The notes under the pieces: generated by a model
What the model was told of the DNA's origin: nothing
What the model saw: only the letters and a program-made list of their open reading frames with translations
The model's database searches: none
Translations under genes and position numbers: made by a program
Shown here: positions 1 to 8,870 of the stretch, piece after piece
Layout: each line of letters starts with the position of its first letter
Position numbering within the stretch: position 1 is the first letter of the stretch
NCBI GenBank assembly: GCA_002469605.1
Contig: DKMV01000138.1
Coordinates: forward strand, 1 to 20,973
From: Leclercia sp. UBA7405
GTDB lineage: Bacteria > Pseudomonadota > Gammaproteobacteria > Enterobacterales > Enterobacteriaceae
Length of the DNA: 20,973 nucleotides
Direction of reading: 5' to 3'

Positions 1-60
1 GCGCTTAGCGCCGTTGCGGGGCTGGATATTACGGAGGTCTCGTAGTTCTGTCTAGTGCTT
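1..60. other. Window edge, no gene seen
   Basis: This 60-nt stretch lies beyond the yifK terminator. It contains a small perfect palindrome at 1-11 (GCGCT-T-AGCGC) and no convincing coding frame. In E. coli a tRNA operon (argX-hisR-leuT-proM) lies downstream of yifK on the same strand, so this may be the start of its upstream region. No tRNA is present inside the window, and I cannot identify a promoter here. Confidence 0.4.
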
Positions 61-101
61 TTTTAAAAAAAATGCGCGTTTGGTTACGCTTTGCGCATTT
101 T
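61..101 (-). terminator. Rho-independent terminator of yifK
   Basis: Read on the minus strand, a 9-bp perfect stem (AAAATGCGC at 101-93 paired with GCGCATTTT at 77-69) encloses a 15-nt loop. It is followed by an unbroken run of eight T, starting within the stem. It begins 5 nt after the yifK stop codon, exactly where a terminator for that gene is expected. The A-run on the other side is weaker as a tail, so plus-strand termination is less likely. Confidence 0.85.
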
Positions 102-106
102 GCCGC

Positions 107-1492
107 TTATTCCTGCGTTTTATGGCTTTCAACGTGGCGACCAAGGCCAAAAAGCTTGTAACAGGCCGTCACCGCCGCCAGGAAGATCATCCCCACAAAC
201 AGCGACATTCTGGTGTCTTCATTGAAATACATGCCAATAAGTACGCAAATCAGGAACGCCATGGTCAAATAATTGGCCCAGGGGAACATAATTGAGCGGA
301 ACGGATGGCTGGCGATGGCTTGTTTATGCGCCTGACGAAAACGCAGCTGGCTTATCAGGATCACAAACCAGGGCACCATGCCCGGCAGCACGCTGGCGCT
401 ATAGACATAGACAAACACCCGCTGCGGGTTCGGAATGATGTAGTTCAGGCAGGATCCCACCAGCAGGATGGCAATAGAGATAGCCACACCCGCCACCGGC
501 ACCCCTGCGCGAGATACTTTGCCCACCACCGCCGGAAGCTGGCGGTTCTTCGCCAGGGCATAGAGCATGCGCCCACAGCTGTACATACCGCTGTTGCAGC
601 CGGAGAGCGCTGCCGTTAGCACCACGAAGTTGATAATACCGGCCGCAGCGGTAATACCGATTTTGGCAAAGGTCAGCACAAAGGGGCTGCCGTTGCTGCC
701 AATTTCAGTCCACGGGAAGATGGTCACGATAACGAAAATAGCGCCCACATAGAAAATCAGGATGCGCCACAGCACTTTGCCTACCGCGCTACGCAGCGTG
801 ACCTGTGGATTTTTTGCTTCACCGGCGGTAATGCCGATCAGCTCCACGCCCTGATAAGAGGCCACCACGATGCAGAGCGCGGTCAGGAAGCCCTTCCAGC
901 CGCCGGCAAAGAAGCCGCCATTGTCGGTCAGATTGCCAAAACCAATTGCCTGCCCGCCGTTACCCAGGCCGAAGAATATGACCCCCAGGCCAACAACGAT
1001 CATCACGATGATGGTAGTGACCTTAATCATCGCAAACCAGAACTCGATCTCGCCATACAGGCGCACGGCGGCAAGGTTAGCTAGCGCCACCAACCCCACG
1101 GCGATCAGGGCGGGTATCCACTGCGCCATCTCCGGGAACCAGAACTGCACGTAGACCCCTATCGCGGTGATTTCAGAAATCCCCACCGCCATCCACATAA
1201 ACCAGTAAGACCACGCCGTGAGATAGCCAAAGAAGGGGCTCATATAGCGGTGGGCATAAACAGCGAACGAACCGGCCACCGGCTCGAGGAACAGCATCTC
1301 GCCCATGGAGCGCATGATGAAGAAAACAAACAGCCCGGCAATGATATAGGCCAGCAGAACCGACGGACCTGCCCACTTGAGCGTGCTGGCGGAGCCCATA
1401 AACAGCCCCACCCCTATCGTGCCGCCAAGGGCGATCAGTTCAATATGACGAGCTTCCAGCCCACGCTGTAGCTCCGGTTTTTTCTCTGCCAT
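107..1492 (-). CDS. yifK: Amino acid permease YifK (ThrP), APC family
   Basis: This is an inner-membrane amino acid:proton symporter of the APC superfamily. In E. coli, YifK has been reported as a threonine/serine importer (ThrP). The 461-residue length equals the E. coli protein. The N-terminus is short and hydrophilic, and the first membrane helix carries the family's glycine-rich substrate motif at residues 23-30 (GGTIGVGL). About twelve hydrophobic segments follow, with a hydrophilic C-terminal tail. The start is ATG, preceded by GAGGA at 1500-1496 a few bases upstream. The gene has its own terminator and is separated from wecG by 266 nt, so it is probably a separate transcription unit, although no terminator of the ECA operon is obvious. 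The leader carries a likely GcvB pairing site overlapping the ribosome binding region. Family and ortholog assignment are secure; the substrate is taken from the E. coli literature. Confidence 0.96.
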   Translation of the reverse strand: MAEKKPELQRGLEARHIELIALGGTIGVGLFMGSASTLKWAGPSVLLAYIIAGLFVFFIMRSMGEMLFLEPVAGSFAVYAHRYMSPFFGYLTAWSYWFMWMAVGISEITAIGVYVQFWFPEMAQWIPALIAVGLVALANLAAVRLYGEIEFWFAMIKVTTIIVMIVVGLGVIFFGLGNGGQAIGFGNLTDNGGFFAGGWKGFLTALCIVVASYQGVELIGITAGEAKNPQVTLRSAVGKVLWRILIFYVGAIFVIVTIFPWTEIGSNGSPFVLTFAKIGITAAAGIINFVVLTAALSGCNSGMYSCGRMLYALAKNRQLPAVVGKVSRAGVPVAGVAISIAILLVGSCLNYIIPNPQRVFVYVYSASVLPGMVPWFVILISQLRFRQAHKQAIASHPFRSIMFPWANYLTMAFLICVLIGMYFNEDTRMSLFVGMIFLAAVTACYKLFGLGRHVESHKTQE

Positions 1493-1495
1493 AAA

Positions 1496-1510
1496 TCCTC
1501 AGTTGTGTTG
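1496..1510 (-). promoter_or_regulatory. yifK: yifK ribosome binding site with probable GcvB sRNA site
   Basis: On the minus strand the 10 nt CAACACAACT (1510-1501) directly abut the Shine-Dalgarno GAGGA (1500-1496) of yifK. ACACAAC is complementary to the GUUGUGU-type seed of the GcvB R1 region. In Salmonella, yifK is an established GcvB target, with pairing at ACA-rich bases just upstream of the Shine-Dalgarno sequence. The sequence match is seen directly. Regulation in this organism is inferred, and gcvB itself is not in the window. Confidence 0.6.
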
Positions 1511-1517
1511 CGACTTC

Positions 1518-1531
1518 CCGGCCTCTGCCGG
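1518..1531 (-). other. yifK: Small hairpin in yifK leader
   Basis: A perfect 5-bp GC stem (CCGGC/GCCGG) with a 4-nt loop (agag on the minus strand) sits 7 nt upstream of the probable GcvB site. It would fold in the yifK 5' untranslated region. No T-run follows, so it is not a terminator. It could present or insulate the single-stranded ACA region, but no function is shown by sequence. Confidence 0.4.
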
Positions 1532-1571
1532 TTATTGTTATGGGTAAAAATGTGCCATAACAGGCCATGCG

Positions 1572-1601
1572 GCGCCGACCGTCGTGGTTGACGGTTGGCG
1601 C
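1572..1601. repeat. 12-bp near-perfect inverted repeat upstream of yifK
   Basis: Arms at 1572-1583 (GCGCCGACCGTC) and 1590-1601 (GACGGTTGGCGC) pair over 12 positions with one exception (position 77/96 of the 1500s: G.U in plus-strand RNA, C.A in minus-strand RNA) around a 6-nt loop. Neither side has a T-tract, so it is not a standard terminator. It lies in the 266-nt yifK/wecG gap, about 110-80 nt upstream of the yifK start. It could be a leader structure, a processing site at the end of the ECA mRNA, or an operator. I do not recognise it as a REP or ERIC element. Confidence 0.5.
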
Positions 1602-1673
1602 TTAAAACACCGTGGCACTGCAATGGGTGAGCGAATGGTTTCTTAAAAACTACGAAATGGCAATTAATGCGTT

Positions 1674-1748
1674 AAAAAAATGAATGTATTGCACATATTT
1701 GCAGCAGTTTTGCAGGCGGGTGGCAGCGCGAACAGAAGATCGCGCTGC
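1674..1748 (-). terminator. Possible 3' end of ECA operon: hairpin plus distant T-run
   Basis: Ten nt after the wecG stop codon the minus strand has a perfect 8-bp stem, GCAGCGCG/CGCGCTGC (1748-1741 with 1730-1723), around a 10-nt loop. It is not followed by T residues. A run of seven T occurs only at 1680-1674, behind a weak AT-rich hairpin. The first structure probably marks or stabilises the 3' end of the wec mRNA. Whether transcription stops here, at the T-run, or runs on into yifK cannot be decided from sequence. Confidence 0.4.
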
Positions 1749-1758
1749 GTTGGCATAA

Positions 1759-2499
1759 TTACAGACGACCGGTGTAGTGCCAGCCCAGGTAGCGCAGCAG
1801 GCGCAGCTGGCGAGTGATGCGGCTTGGCTGCGACAGCAGGCGATAGAGCCACTCCAGCCCCAGGTTCTGCCACACCTTTGGCGCGCGCTTAACGTGGCCG
1901 GTGAAGACATCATAAGTGCCACCCACGCCCATATAGAGCGCATCCGGGCAGACCTGACGGCAGTCGCGCATCAGGATCTCCTGGCGCGGCGACCCCATCG
2001 CCACGGTGATAATCTTCGCCCCGCTGTCGCGGATGCGTTCAAACAGGGCCTGTCGCTGTTCCGGTTTAAAATAGCCGTCCTGGCTGCCGACGATATTGAC
2101 GTTCCACTGGGCGCGCAGCTTCTGCTCGGTTTGCGCCAGGATCTCCGGTTTGCCGCCAATCAAAAATACCGGCGTGCCGTCTGCCCCGGCTCGCGCCATC
2201 AGCGCTTCCCACAGGTCGGCCCCGGCCACGCGGGAGATATTCGCCTGCGGATATTTTTTACGTACCGAGCGCACCACGCTGATACCGTCGGCGTACTTAA
2301 ACTCCGCAGCCTCAATCAGCTCTCGCACCTCGGCGTTGTCTTCAATGGTTAACATCTTTTCTGCATTGATGGCGACCAGGGTACCGGTTTTGATATGGCC
2401 ACCTGCACAGAGATAGTCCAGCGCGTGCTGCATGTCCCGCCAGCCGATAAGTTTCAGGCCGCGCAGGTCATACTGCGGCGCAGAGGTATTGTCAGTCAT
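1759..2499 (-). CDS. wecG: UDP-ManNAcA transferase WecG (lipid II of ECA)
   Basis: WecG (RffM) is the glycosyltransferase that moves ManNAcA from UDP-ManNAcA to GlcNAc-PP-undecaprenol, giving ECA lipid II at the cytoplasmic face of the inner membrane. The 246 residues match the E. coli length and the WecG/TagA/CpsF family (GT26). Family signatures are visible: INAEK at 44-48, a DG pair at 71-72, GGKPE at 115-119, GSPRQE at 159-164 and GVGGTYD at 181-187, followed by a basic amphipathic C-terminus rich in Arg, Leu and Trp that suits membrane association. The ATG at 2499 has a good ribosome binding site (AAGGAT) and lies 12 nt after the wzyE stop codon. It is the last gene of the operon although it acts at the second step of the pathway. 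Confidence 0.97.
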   Translation of the reverse strand: MTDNTSAPQYDLRGLKLIGWRDMQHALDYLCAGGHIKTGTLVAINAEKMLTIEDNAEVRELIEAAEFKYADGISVVRSVRKKYPQANISRVAGADLWEALMARAGADGTPVFLIGGKPEILAQTEQKLRAQWNVNIVGSQDGYFKPEQRQALFERIRDSGAKIITVAMGSPRQEILMRDCRQVCPDALYMGVGGTYDVFTGHVKRAPKVWQNLGLEWLYRLLSQPSRITRQLRLLRYLGWHYTGRL

Positions 2500-2511
2500 T
2501 ATTATCCTTAC

Positions 2512-3864
2512 TCAGACTTGCGAAAGCGTTCTGCTGGCGGCGGGTTCGCGCTTATGCACCAGCCCGGCGCTGTCAAACAGCCAGTACAGCAGTTTCGCCA
2601 GCAGCAGACAGAGGCCAAACACCGCCATAAAAAAGACCACGCGGGAGACGAACGAATCCAGCCCTTCGCGCGCCAGCACGATCATATTGAAGATGGCACC
2701 AAAACAGAAGCTGTGCAAAATCGCGGCTTTATAGCGGTTCGTCTCCTGGTTACCCAGGGTATAGAGCCAGTCGAACCATTTGATAATCAGCCCCACGGCA
2801 ATCGCGCCGGGCAGAATAAACCAGCCGCCGCCCATCACCACCAGCGAGCCGATAAGCGTCGGTGAGATCGCCAGCCCCGAGTGGTTATTTAACACCTCCC
2901 AGGTAAAGTAGTTGGCGGTGTTCAGGACGATATCCGGACGATCGGGCCAGAGCCAGGTGGGGATAAAGACATAGAAATCGCGGACAATGGGTGCCAGCCC
3001 CTGGAACTCTATCTTGTCGTAGTTTTGTAGCAGCAGAGCCAGGTTCTCCCAGGGGGAGAAGGTATCGCGCGTGAGGTAGAGGAAGGTATAAAAGGCCTCA
3101 TCGCCACTGACGTCCATGCCGTAGCGCTTTAACGCCAGCCAGAACATGCCCACAATGCCCATCACCCCGGCGGCCGCCAGCATCCACAGGGAGATCCAGC
3201 CGCGAATAATGCCGATAAACAGGAAGATGGCGAAGGCGATAATGATGTTGGCGCGGGTTCCGCCCACGATCATATAGGTCAGCAGGCCAAACGCCACCGT
3301 GCTGACGAGGAAGAAGAGCCACGCCCGGGCATCCTGGCGCAGGAAGTAAACCACCAGCATCGCCGGAATAAAGAAGTAAAAGAAGCGCTTAAGCGCCACG
3401 CCGGAGACTTCGCTGGAGAAGATCTGGCTGTAGGAGTGCAGCTTGAACAGCAAAAAGCCATTGTGCATAAAGAAGATGCCGACGCTGACCAGCGCAATCG
3501 CCATGAGCATCACCCAGGTCAGGTGGGTCTCAACCCGGTTCATGGTGAACAGCGGGCGGCGCGGGGTCGTATCCGTAACGGACTTTAAACGCGTCTTATA
3601 GGTAACGTAATAGACCCCGTAGAAGCAGGTGGCCGACAGCAGCGCCTGCATCAGGATCTCTGGCGGCACCACGCCCACATCAAAGCGGAAGACCAGAATG
3701 CTGGTCAGCGGGAAACCGAAGTAGAAGGTGAGCAAAAACAGCAATGAAAAGAAGACATTGAAGTTAAAGCGCACCCGACGAAATTCGAACCACGTCAGGG
3801 TGGCGATAAACAGGGTGCTCAGCAGCCAAATCACCAGCAGGCCGCTAAATTGTAAAGGGCTCAC
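2512..3864 (-). CDS. wzyE: ECA polymerase WzyE
   Basis: WzyE is an inner-membrane polymerase that joins flipped ECA trisaccharide units in the periplasm, working with WzxE and WzzE. The 450 residues equal the E. coli protein. The sequence is strongly hydrophobic throughout with many predicted membrane helices and a long periplasmic-type loop in the second half, around the segment [20 protein letters not shown]. The start codon is GTG at 3864. It overlaps the wecF stop codon as GTGA and is preceded by a near-perfect AGGAGG Shine-Dalgarno sequence 7 nt upstream, lying inside the end of wecF. Translational coupling with wecF is therefore likely, but the strong site could also allow independent initiation. 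The C-terminal 20 or so residues diverge most from E. coli. Confidence 0.97.
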   Translation of the reverse strand: MSPLQFSGLLVIWLLSTLFIATLTWFEFRRVRFNFNVFFSLLFLLTFYFGFPLTSILVFRFDVGVVPPEILMQALLSATCFYGVYYVTYKTRLKSVTDTTPRRPLFTMNRVETHLTWVMLMAIALVSVGIFFMHNGFLLFKLHSYSQIFSSEVSGVALKRFFYFFIPAMLVVYFLRQDARAWLFFLVSTVAFGLLTYMIVGGTRANIIIAFAIFLFIGIIRGWISLWMLAAAGVMGIVGMFWLALKRYGMDVSGDEAFYTFLYLTRDTFSPWENLALLLQNYDKIEFQGLAPIVRDFYVFIPTWLWPDRPDIVLNTANYFTWEVLNNHSGLAISPTLIGSLVVMGGGWFILPGAIAVGLIIKWFDWLYTLGNQETNRYKAAILHSFCFGAIFNMIVLAREGLDSFVSRVVFFMAVFGLCLLLAKLLYWLFDSAGLVHKREPAASRTLSQV

Positions 3865-4940
3865 TCTTCACCTCCTGAAGCGATGCGCAGCGCCTGCTGC
3901 CACGGGGTGAGGTAATTGGGGCTGAAGAAGTCGATGGCATTTTTATCCACCAGCGACAGCTGGCGCTGGGCTTCACGTACGATATCGACATTCAGCTCAT
4001 CGCCGGTAAAGAGCACCGGAATGTTCTGCTCCGTCATGTCCTGCCAGAACGGATTCTCACGGTTGAGCACGCAGGGCACCCCCGCCTGAATCAGCAGACA
4101 GAGGGTACCAATCCCCTGCTGGCGCGCAAAAATAAAGTAGCCCAGATCGCACTGACGCAGCAGCGCCAGATAGGCTTCGAACGCCATCTTCTCGCTCAGG
4201 ATCTGTACATTCTCAGGGCTAAACAGCCCCAGCGCGCAGGCGCGCACTTCACTGATATAAGCCTCGTTATGAGGAGGATAGCCCATGGGCACAATCACGT
4301 TTACCGTATCGCCGAACTGCTGGTGCACCGCCTTCAGCGCTGCCAGGTGCTCGTTGCTGCGATCGCCGGAGTTGCCGACCAGAATTGTCAGCTTTCCTTC
4401 GCGTTTAGCCTCGTTTGCCAGCCCGTTCAGGGCAGGATCCATCCGGGTTGGGAAATAGAGCAGTTCGCCGCGCACGCCTGGATGCTGGCGGGCAAAATAG
4501 TTTAGATCGCCCCGGGTGGCGAAGACGCAGCCGACGCGGCCCTGCGCCATGCGGCGCAGCGGGTAAAAGAGGCGGAACTTCCAGCCCTGGGATATTTCAT
4601 ATAAATCAGCGCCCCAGATATGCCAGTTAAACTGTGACGGCCTGATGCCGCCGCTTAACAACGCCAGCCACAGGCCGGTATTAAACTGGCCGTGGAAGAA
4701 GAAGCGCTGTTCACGGTTCGCCTTCGCACGAGCGATCACGGCTTTCGCCAGGCTGGCTTTATCGGGCCAGAAGGTGATATTTAACGCCGGAAAGCTGGCG
4801 CCCGCCCCCTGGGTTTTATCAACCACCATAAAATCGCGCGCGCTGGCGCTGCCTGCGGCCAGCTCGTCATTAAAGAACCGGAGTACGGTCTGGTTATGGT
4901 GTGGGATGTCCGATCCCAGGACGTGAATCAGTACAGTCAT
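3861..4940 (-). CDS. wecF: TDP-Fuc4NAc:lipid II transferase WecF
   Basis: WecF (RffT) is the glycosyltransferase (GT56) that adds Fuc4NAc from dTDP-Fuc4NAc to lipid II, completing the ECA trisaccharide on undecaprenyl pyrophosphate. The 359 residues equal the E. coli length. Conserved stretches include HIWGADLY at 107-114, YFPTRMDP near 162, [11 protein letters not shown] at 188-198 (a nucleotide-sugar binding type region) and [15 protein letters not shown] in the C-terminal domain. It has no membrane helix and should act peripherally at the cytoplasmic face. The ATG overlaps the wzxE stop codon by 4 nt (ATGA), and its own stop codon overlaps wzyE by 4 nt. It is one of the more diverged ECA proteins here relative to E. 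coli, especially at residues 27-60. Confidence 0.97.
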   Translation of the reverse strand: MTVLIHVLGSDIPHHNQTVLRFFNDELAAGSASARDFMVVDKTQGAGASFPALNITFWPDKASLAKAVIARAKANREQRFFFHGQFNTGLWLALLSGGIRPSQFNWHIWGADLYEISQGWKFRLFYPLRRMAQGRVGCVFATRGDLNYFARQHPGVRGELLYFPTRMDPALNGLANEAKREGKLTILVGNSGDRSNEHLAALKAVHQQFGDTVNVIVPMGYPPHNEAYISEVRACALGLFSPENVQILSEKMAFEAYLALLRQCDLGYFIFARQQGIGTLCLLIQAGVPCVLNRENPFWQDMTEQNIPVLFTGDELNVDIVREAQRQLSLVDKNAIDFFSPNYLTPWQQALRIASGGEE

Positions 4941-6187
4941 GCGCGTTTACGCCAAAGTAAAAATACGCCGCAGCAGGCGGCGAAATAGACAATGTAGGTG
5001 GCCATATAGGCCTGGGCCGCTCCCAGCGCACCGTGCGCGGGGATCAGCCAGTGAGAGAACGCCGTGAGCAGCGTGAACTGGCTGATTTCCGCCAGAATGT
5101 ATAACCGCAGCGAGGCTTTGGCGATCACCAGATAACCAAAGACGTAAGCGCCCACTTTCAATACATCACCGATGAGCTGCCAGGCAAACAGGTCACGCAT
5201 CGGGGTAAATTTGTCTGAGAAGAGCAGCCAGATGGCAACATCGCGCAGCAGCCAGACGGTCAGGCTCGCTACCGCCACCGCCGGTAAGACAAAGCGCAGC
5301 GAACGGCCAATCTCCCGGGCGATCTCCTGCTTAGCGTTCAGGCGCGACAGGGTTGGCAGCAACCAGACGCTGAAGGAGGCGGTAATGAACTGCAGATAGG
5401 CATCAGAGATGCTGCTCACCCCCTGCCAGATCCCCACCTCGTCCCAGCTGTAGTGCGCGGCCAGCAGATTTCGCATCATCACGTAGGCGACGGGGAGCGT
5501 GACCGAGGTAATCAGGGCCATCAGGGTGAATTTCCCGAGGCTACCGGCCAGCAACTTGTCCCACTGCGGCTTCAGATAATGCAGCGGAATATTACCGCTA
5601 CGCATCAACATGGCCGCTGCCGGGATCACCACCAGCGCCGGCACCAGCGCCAGACCCAGCAGGGCGCCTTCGTAACCGCCAAAGCGGTAACAGAGGTAAT
5701 AGGCGATAACGCCAATAATACTGCCGTAGATCAGCGCCAGCGCATTCCCTGCCGCATCGCGAAAGCCCTTCATCAGCGCCAGCAGCAGGTTAGCCCAGGC
5801 GATGCCCATCTGTATCAGCGCGACCAGCTGTACCAGCCCCTGATAGCGCGTATGGCCAAACAGCCCGAAACTGATAGGGCCCGCGGCGAGTAAAAACACC
5901 GCCGCCAGCAGCGTGGAAAACCCCAGCACCATTGCCGAAGAGGTCCCCACCACCCGCCGCAGCCGCGCCGGATCGTCCTGATATTGCGCGACGTATTTGG
6001 TCACGCCGTTAAAGATACCCGCCCCGGCCAGAACGCCAAGCACGGTGACCAGCTGACGAAAGTTGCCCGCCTGCCCTACGCCCGAGGGGCCAAATGAGAC
6101 TGCCAGTAATTTCACGACCAGCAAACCCGTGCCGATCTTTACAAGTGTGGACGCGGCGGTCCACACCGATGCTTTCGCCAGAGACAT
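4937..6187 (-). CDS. wzxE: ECA lipid III flippase WzxE
   Basis: WzxE moves the undecaprenyl-pyrophosphate-linked ECA trisaccharide from the cytoplasmic to the periplasmic leaflet. It belongs to the polysaccharide transport branch of the MOP flippase superfamily. The 416 residues equal the E. coli protein, and about twelve hydrophobic helices are visible, starting from the first residues. Conserved motifs include [19 protein letters not shown] near residue 50 and [20 protein letters not shown] in the second half. The ATG lies one nt after the wecE stop codon (TGATATG) and has no strong Shine-Dalgarno sequence of its own, so translation probably depends on ribosomes finishing wecE. Its stop codon overlaps wecF by 4 nt. 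Confidence 0.97.
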   Translation of the reverse strand: MSLAKASVWTAASTLVKIGTGLLVVKLLAVSFGPSGVGQAGNFRQLVTVLGVLAGAGIFNGVTKYVAQYQDDPARLRRVVGTSSAMVLGFSTLLAAVFLLAAGPISFGLFGHTRYQGLVQLVALIQMGIAWANLLLALMKGFRDAAGNALALIYGSIIGVIAYYLCYRFGGYEGALLGLALVPALVVIPAAAMLMRSGNIPLHYLKPQWDKLLAGSLGKFTLMALITSVTLPVAYVMMRNLLAAHYSWDEVGIWQGVSSISDAYLQFITASFSVWLLPTLSRLNAKQEIAREIGRSLRFVLPAVAVASLTVWLLRDVAIWLLFSDKFTPMRDLFAWQLIGDVLKVGAYVFGYLVIAKASLRLYILAEISQFTLLTAFSHWLIPAHGALGAAQAYMATYIVYFAACCGVFLLWRKRA

Positions 6188-6188
6188 A

Positions 6189-7319
6189 TCAGCCGAAGTA
6201 ACTCAGAAGGGAATTAATGACCGTGCGCTGATTAACGGCGGTAAGGTTGTAGAACAGTGGCAAACGAAGTAACCGCTCACTTTCTTTTGTCGTGTGGCGA
6301 TCTTCGCCTGCAAAGCGGCCAAACGCCTCGCCTGCCGGGCTGGAGTGCAGGGGGATGTAATGGAACACCGCCAGGATTTCCGCCTCTTTCAGATACGAAA
6401 TCAGCTCACTGCGATCGTCGTTATCACGCAGCTTGATGTAGAACATATGGGCGTTATGCACGCACCCTGCCGGAATAGTGGGCAGCGCGATGCGGCCTTT
6501 ATCCGCCAGCGGCTTCAGCGCATCGTAGTAGGTCTGCCACAGCGCCAGACGCTGCTGGTTGATGCGGTCTGCCGCCTCCAGCTGGGCCCACAGGTAAGCC
6601 GCCTGCAGATCGGCCATCAGGTAGCTGGAGCCAATATCGCGCCAGGTGTACTTATCTACCTGCCCGCGGAAGAACTGGCTGCGGTTGGTGCCTTTTTCAC
6701 GGATGATTTCCGCGCGCTCTACCAGCGCCCGATCGTTAATTAAGGTTGCGCCACCCTCACCGCCTGCGGTGTAGTTTTTGGTCTCGTGGAAGCTAAAGCA
6801 GCCGATATGGCCGATGGTACCCAGCGCCCGACCTTTGTAGGTGGACATCACCCCCTGGGCGGCATCTTCTACCACAAACAGATTGTGCTTTTTGGCGATG
6901 GCCATGATGGTGTCCATCTCACAGGCAACGCCCGCATAATGCACCGGCACAATGGCTCGCGTTTTCTCGGTGATGGCCGCTTCGATCTGGGTTTCGTCAA
7001 TGTTCATGGTATCCGGGCGGATATCGACAAAGACGATTTTCGCGCCGCGCAGCACGAAGGCGTTAGCCGTGGAGACAAAGGTATAGCTCGGCATGATCAC
7101 CTCATCGCCGGGACCGATGTCCAGCAGCAGGGCGGCCATCTCCAGCGATGCGGTACAGGAGGGGGTTAACAGTACTTTCGCACTCTGGAAGCGCTGCTCC
7201 ATCCACTGCTGGCAGCGGCGGGTAAAGCCGCCGTCGCCGCAGAGCTTGCCGCTGCCCATCGCAGACTGCATGTAATCTAGTTCAGTGCCCACCACGGGAG
7301 GCGCATTAAATGGAATCAT
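6189..7319 (-). CDS. wecE: dTDP-4-keto-6-deoxyglucose transaminase WecE
   Basis: WecE (RffA) is a PLP-dependent transaminase that converts dTDP-4-keto-6-deoxy-D-glucose to dTDP-4-amino-4,6-dideoxy-D-galactose (dTDP-Fuc4N), with glutamate as amino donor in E. coli. It belongs to the DegT/DnrJ/EryC1/StrS family. Lys181 in the HETKNYTAGGEGG segment (178-190) is the expected Schiff-base lysine, and EDAAQG at 151-156 holds the PLP-contacting aspartate. The frame is open for 18 codons further upstream, but the ATG at 7319 gives the 376-residue E. coli length. It begins with the conserved MIPFNAPPVVG and has an AGGTGA site upstream that contains the wecD stop codon. The gap to wecD is 4 nt, consistent with coupled translation. 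Confidence 0.97.
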   Translation of the reverse strand: MIPFNAPPVVGTELDYMQSAMGSGKLCGDGGFTRRCQQWMEQRFQSAKVLLTPSCTASLEMAALLLDIGPGDEVIMPSYTFVSTANAFVLRGAKIVFVDIRPDTMNIDETQIEAAITEKTRAIVPVHYAGVACEMDTIMAIAKKHNLFVVEDAAQGVMSTYKGRALGTIGHIGCFSFHETKNYTAGGEGGATLINDRALVERAEIIREKGTNRSQFFRGQVDKYTWRDIGSSYLMADLQAAYLWAQLEAADRINQQRLALWQTYYDALKPLADKGRIALPTIPAGCVHNAHMFYIKLRDNDDRSELISYLKEAEILAVFHYIPLHSSPAGEAFGRFAGEDRHTTKESERLLRLPLFYNLTAVNQRTVINSLLSYFG

Positions 7320-7323
7320 CTTG

Positions 7324-7998
7324 TCACCTGTATAGCCAGTAAGCAGTCGCTTCAATGTTGGCGCCGCTCGCAATATAACGTTTAAGCGCGGCGGTGTTGC
7401 CCATCTGGGTCGCCACCCGCAGTGTAGAAAGCTGCTGTTGCCCGGCCCAGTTCAAGGCCGCCTGCATGAGTTTTTCGCCCATACCGCGCCCGGCCAGCAG
7501 GCCGATACGCGCTTCGCTGTCGTTCAGCTTACGCAGGGAGACAAAACCTTTAATGGTCCCCTCCGGCGCGCGAAACACCAGACAGACGTGGTCGAACGTG
7601 CCCTTGACCGCGTTTTCGATCCACCGGGCGTAAAAACGCCCGCTATCGCCAGCGGCGTACCAGGGAGTGCGAAAACGGCTCTGGGCAAAGGCCTCTGCGG
7701 CAAGCTGGCGAAGCGCGGGAATATCGGTGTCGTCAGCTATCTCTGCGCCAGCACAGGCATGCTGCGTGACGGTGATGGCGAGGTCGATTTCCCCCTCCAC
7801 CAGCGCGAAACCCTGCTGCTGGAGCGCGTCCAGCAGGTCATGGCGCTCCGCCGGGATTTTGGCCTGTAACCGTTTCCAGGGAGCGAAATCGGCTCGGGTT
7901 AAGCGCGGCGCATCATCATTCAGTCGCAAAATAGCCGACGGGATGCCAAAAAATTCGCTCTCCCAGACGAGCGGTTCAATACTGGCGTGGACGGGCAC
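7324..7998 (-). CDS. wecD: dTDP-Fuc4N acetyltransferase WecD
   Basis: WecD (RffC) is a GNAT-family acetyltransferase that uses acetyl-CoA to N-acetylate dTDP-Fuc4N, giving dTDP-Fuc4NAc, the donor for WecF. The acetyl-CoA pyrophosphate loop is visible as GRGMG at 170-174. The conserved C-terminal block [17 protein letters not shown] spans 198-214. I chose GTG at 7998. It gives 224 residues, the E. coli length, beginning [10 protein letters not shown], and has GGAG 8 nt upstream. An in-frame ATG at 8025 (and upstream to 8073) would add 9 or more residues not shared with E. coli. With the GTG start the gene overlaps the end of rffH by 23 nt. The first 90 residues diverge clearly from E. coli, while the GNAT core is well conserved. 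Confidence 0.93.
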   Translation of the reverse strand: MPVHASIEPLVWESEFFGIPSAILRLNDDAPRLTRADFAPWKRLQAKIPAERHDLLDALQQQGFALVEGEIDLAITVTQHACAGAEIADDTDIPALRQLAAEAFAQSRFRTPWYAAGDSGRFYARWIENAVKGTFDHVCLVFRAPEGTIKGFVSLRKLNDSEARIGLLAGRGMGEKLMQAALNWAGQQQLSTLRVATQMGNTAALKRYIASGANIEATAYWLYR

Positions 7999-8857
7999 GA
8001 AGCAGCTCCAGCAAATATTGTCCATAGCCGGTTTTCGCAAGCTTGCTGGCCGCACGCTTAACGCCGTCATCATCCAGCCAGCCGTTGCGCCAGGCGATCT
8101 CTTCCAGGCAGGCTATTTTGAAGCCCTGCCGTTTTTCAACAGTTTGCACAAAGGTACTGGCTTCAATCAGGCTGTCATGGGTACCGGTATCCAGCCAGGC
8201 GAACCCGCGCCCCAGCAGTTCGACCGTAAGTCTGCCATCTTCAAGGTACATCTGATTGATGGAGGTAATCTCCAGTTCACCACGGGCGGAAGGTTTAACT
8301 CGTTTCGCGTAATCAACAACCTTGTTGTCGTAGAAGTAGAGCCCGGTTACGGCCCAGTTCGATTTCGGCTCTTTTGGCTTCTCTTCCAGCGACAGCGCGC
8401 GGAAGTTATCGTCAAATTCCACCACGCCAAATCGCTCTGGATCCATCACCTGATAACCGAAGACGGTCGCCCCTTCAGTGCGTGCGGCAACGGTGCGTAA
8501 TTTGGGGCTGAAGCCCTGCCCAAAGAAGATATTATCTCCCAGCACCAGACAGGCTGAGTCGCCGTTCAGGAAGCTTTCACCAATGATAAAGGCCTGCGCC
8601 AGGCCATCCGGGCTGGGTTGCTCTGCGTAAGTCAGCTCAATACCGAATTCGCTACCGTCACCCAATAGACGCTGATAAGAGGATTTATCTTCTGGCGTAG
8701 TGATGATTAAGATTTCACGGATACCGGCCAGAATCAGCACCGAAAGCGGGTAGTAAATCATTGGCTTATCATAAACGGGCAGAAGCTGCTTCGAGACACC
8801 GCGCGTAATCGGGTGCAGGCGCGTACCCGAACCTCCTGCCAGAATAATACCTTTCAT
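7976..8857 (-). CDS. rffH: Glucose-1-phosphate thymidylyltransferase RffH
   Basis: RffH makes dTDP-glucose and pyrophosphate from dTTP and glucose-1-phosphate, the first step toward dTDP-Fuc4NAc. It is the ECA-cluster paralog of RmlA/RfbA. The nucleotidyltransferase signature GGSGTRL at 8-14 is followed by [17 protein letters not shown] from 22, and LGDN at 106-109 supplies the metal-binding Asp108. The 293-residue length matches E. coli RffH. The ATG at 8857 is preceded by AAGGGGA about 6 nt upstream and lies 13 nt after the rffG stop codon. The 3' end is shared with the start of wecD in another frame for 23 nt. Assignment as RffH rather than RmlA rests on its position inside the ECA operon. 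Confidence 0.97.
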   Translation of the reverse strand: MKGIILAGGSGTRLHPITRGVSKQLLPVYDKPMIYYPLSVLILAGIREILIITTPEDKSSYQRLLGDGSEFGIELTYAEQPSPDGLAQAFIIGESFLNGDSACLVLGDNIFFGQGFSPKLRTVAARTEGATVFGYQVMDPERFGVVEFDDNFRALSLEEKPKEPKSNWAVTGLYFYDNKVVDYAKRVKPSARGELEITSINQMYLEDGRLTVELLGRGFAWLDTGTHDSLIEASTFVQTVEKRQGFKIACLEEIAWRNGWLDDDGVKRAASKLAKTGYGQYLLELLRARPRQY

Positions 8858-8870
8858 AAAATCCCCTTGT

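Noticed and set aside
1..60. Beginning of a tRNA gene downstream of yifK
   Set aside because: No T-loop (GGTTCRA-type), acceptor stem or CCA end is present. The E. coli tRNA operon would lie further to the left, outside the window.
1572..1601. The yifK/wecG inverted repeat as a REP, BIME or ERIC element
   Set aside because: It does not resemble the REP consensus I recall (GCCGGATGCGGCGTAAACGC type) or the ERIC core, and no second copy is seen in the window.
7667..8500. Open frame of 277 codons on the plus strand opposite wecD and rffH
   Set aside because: It lies wholly antisense to two well-supported genes. Its translation is Arg/Ser/Ala-rich without recognisable motifs, as expected from the codon bias of the opposite strand, and it has no convincing ribosome binding site.
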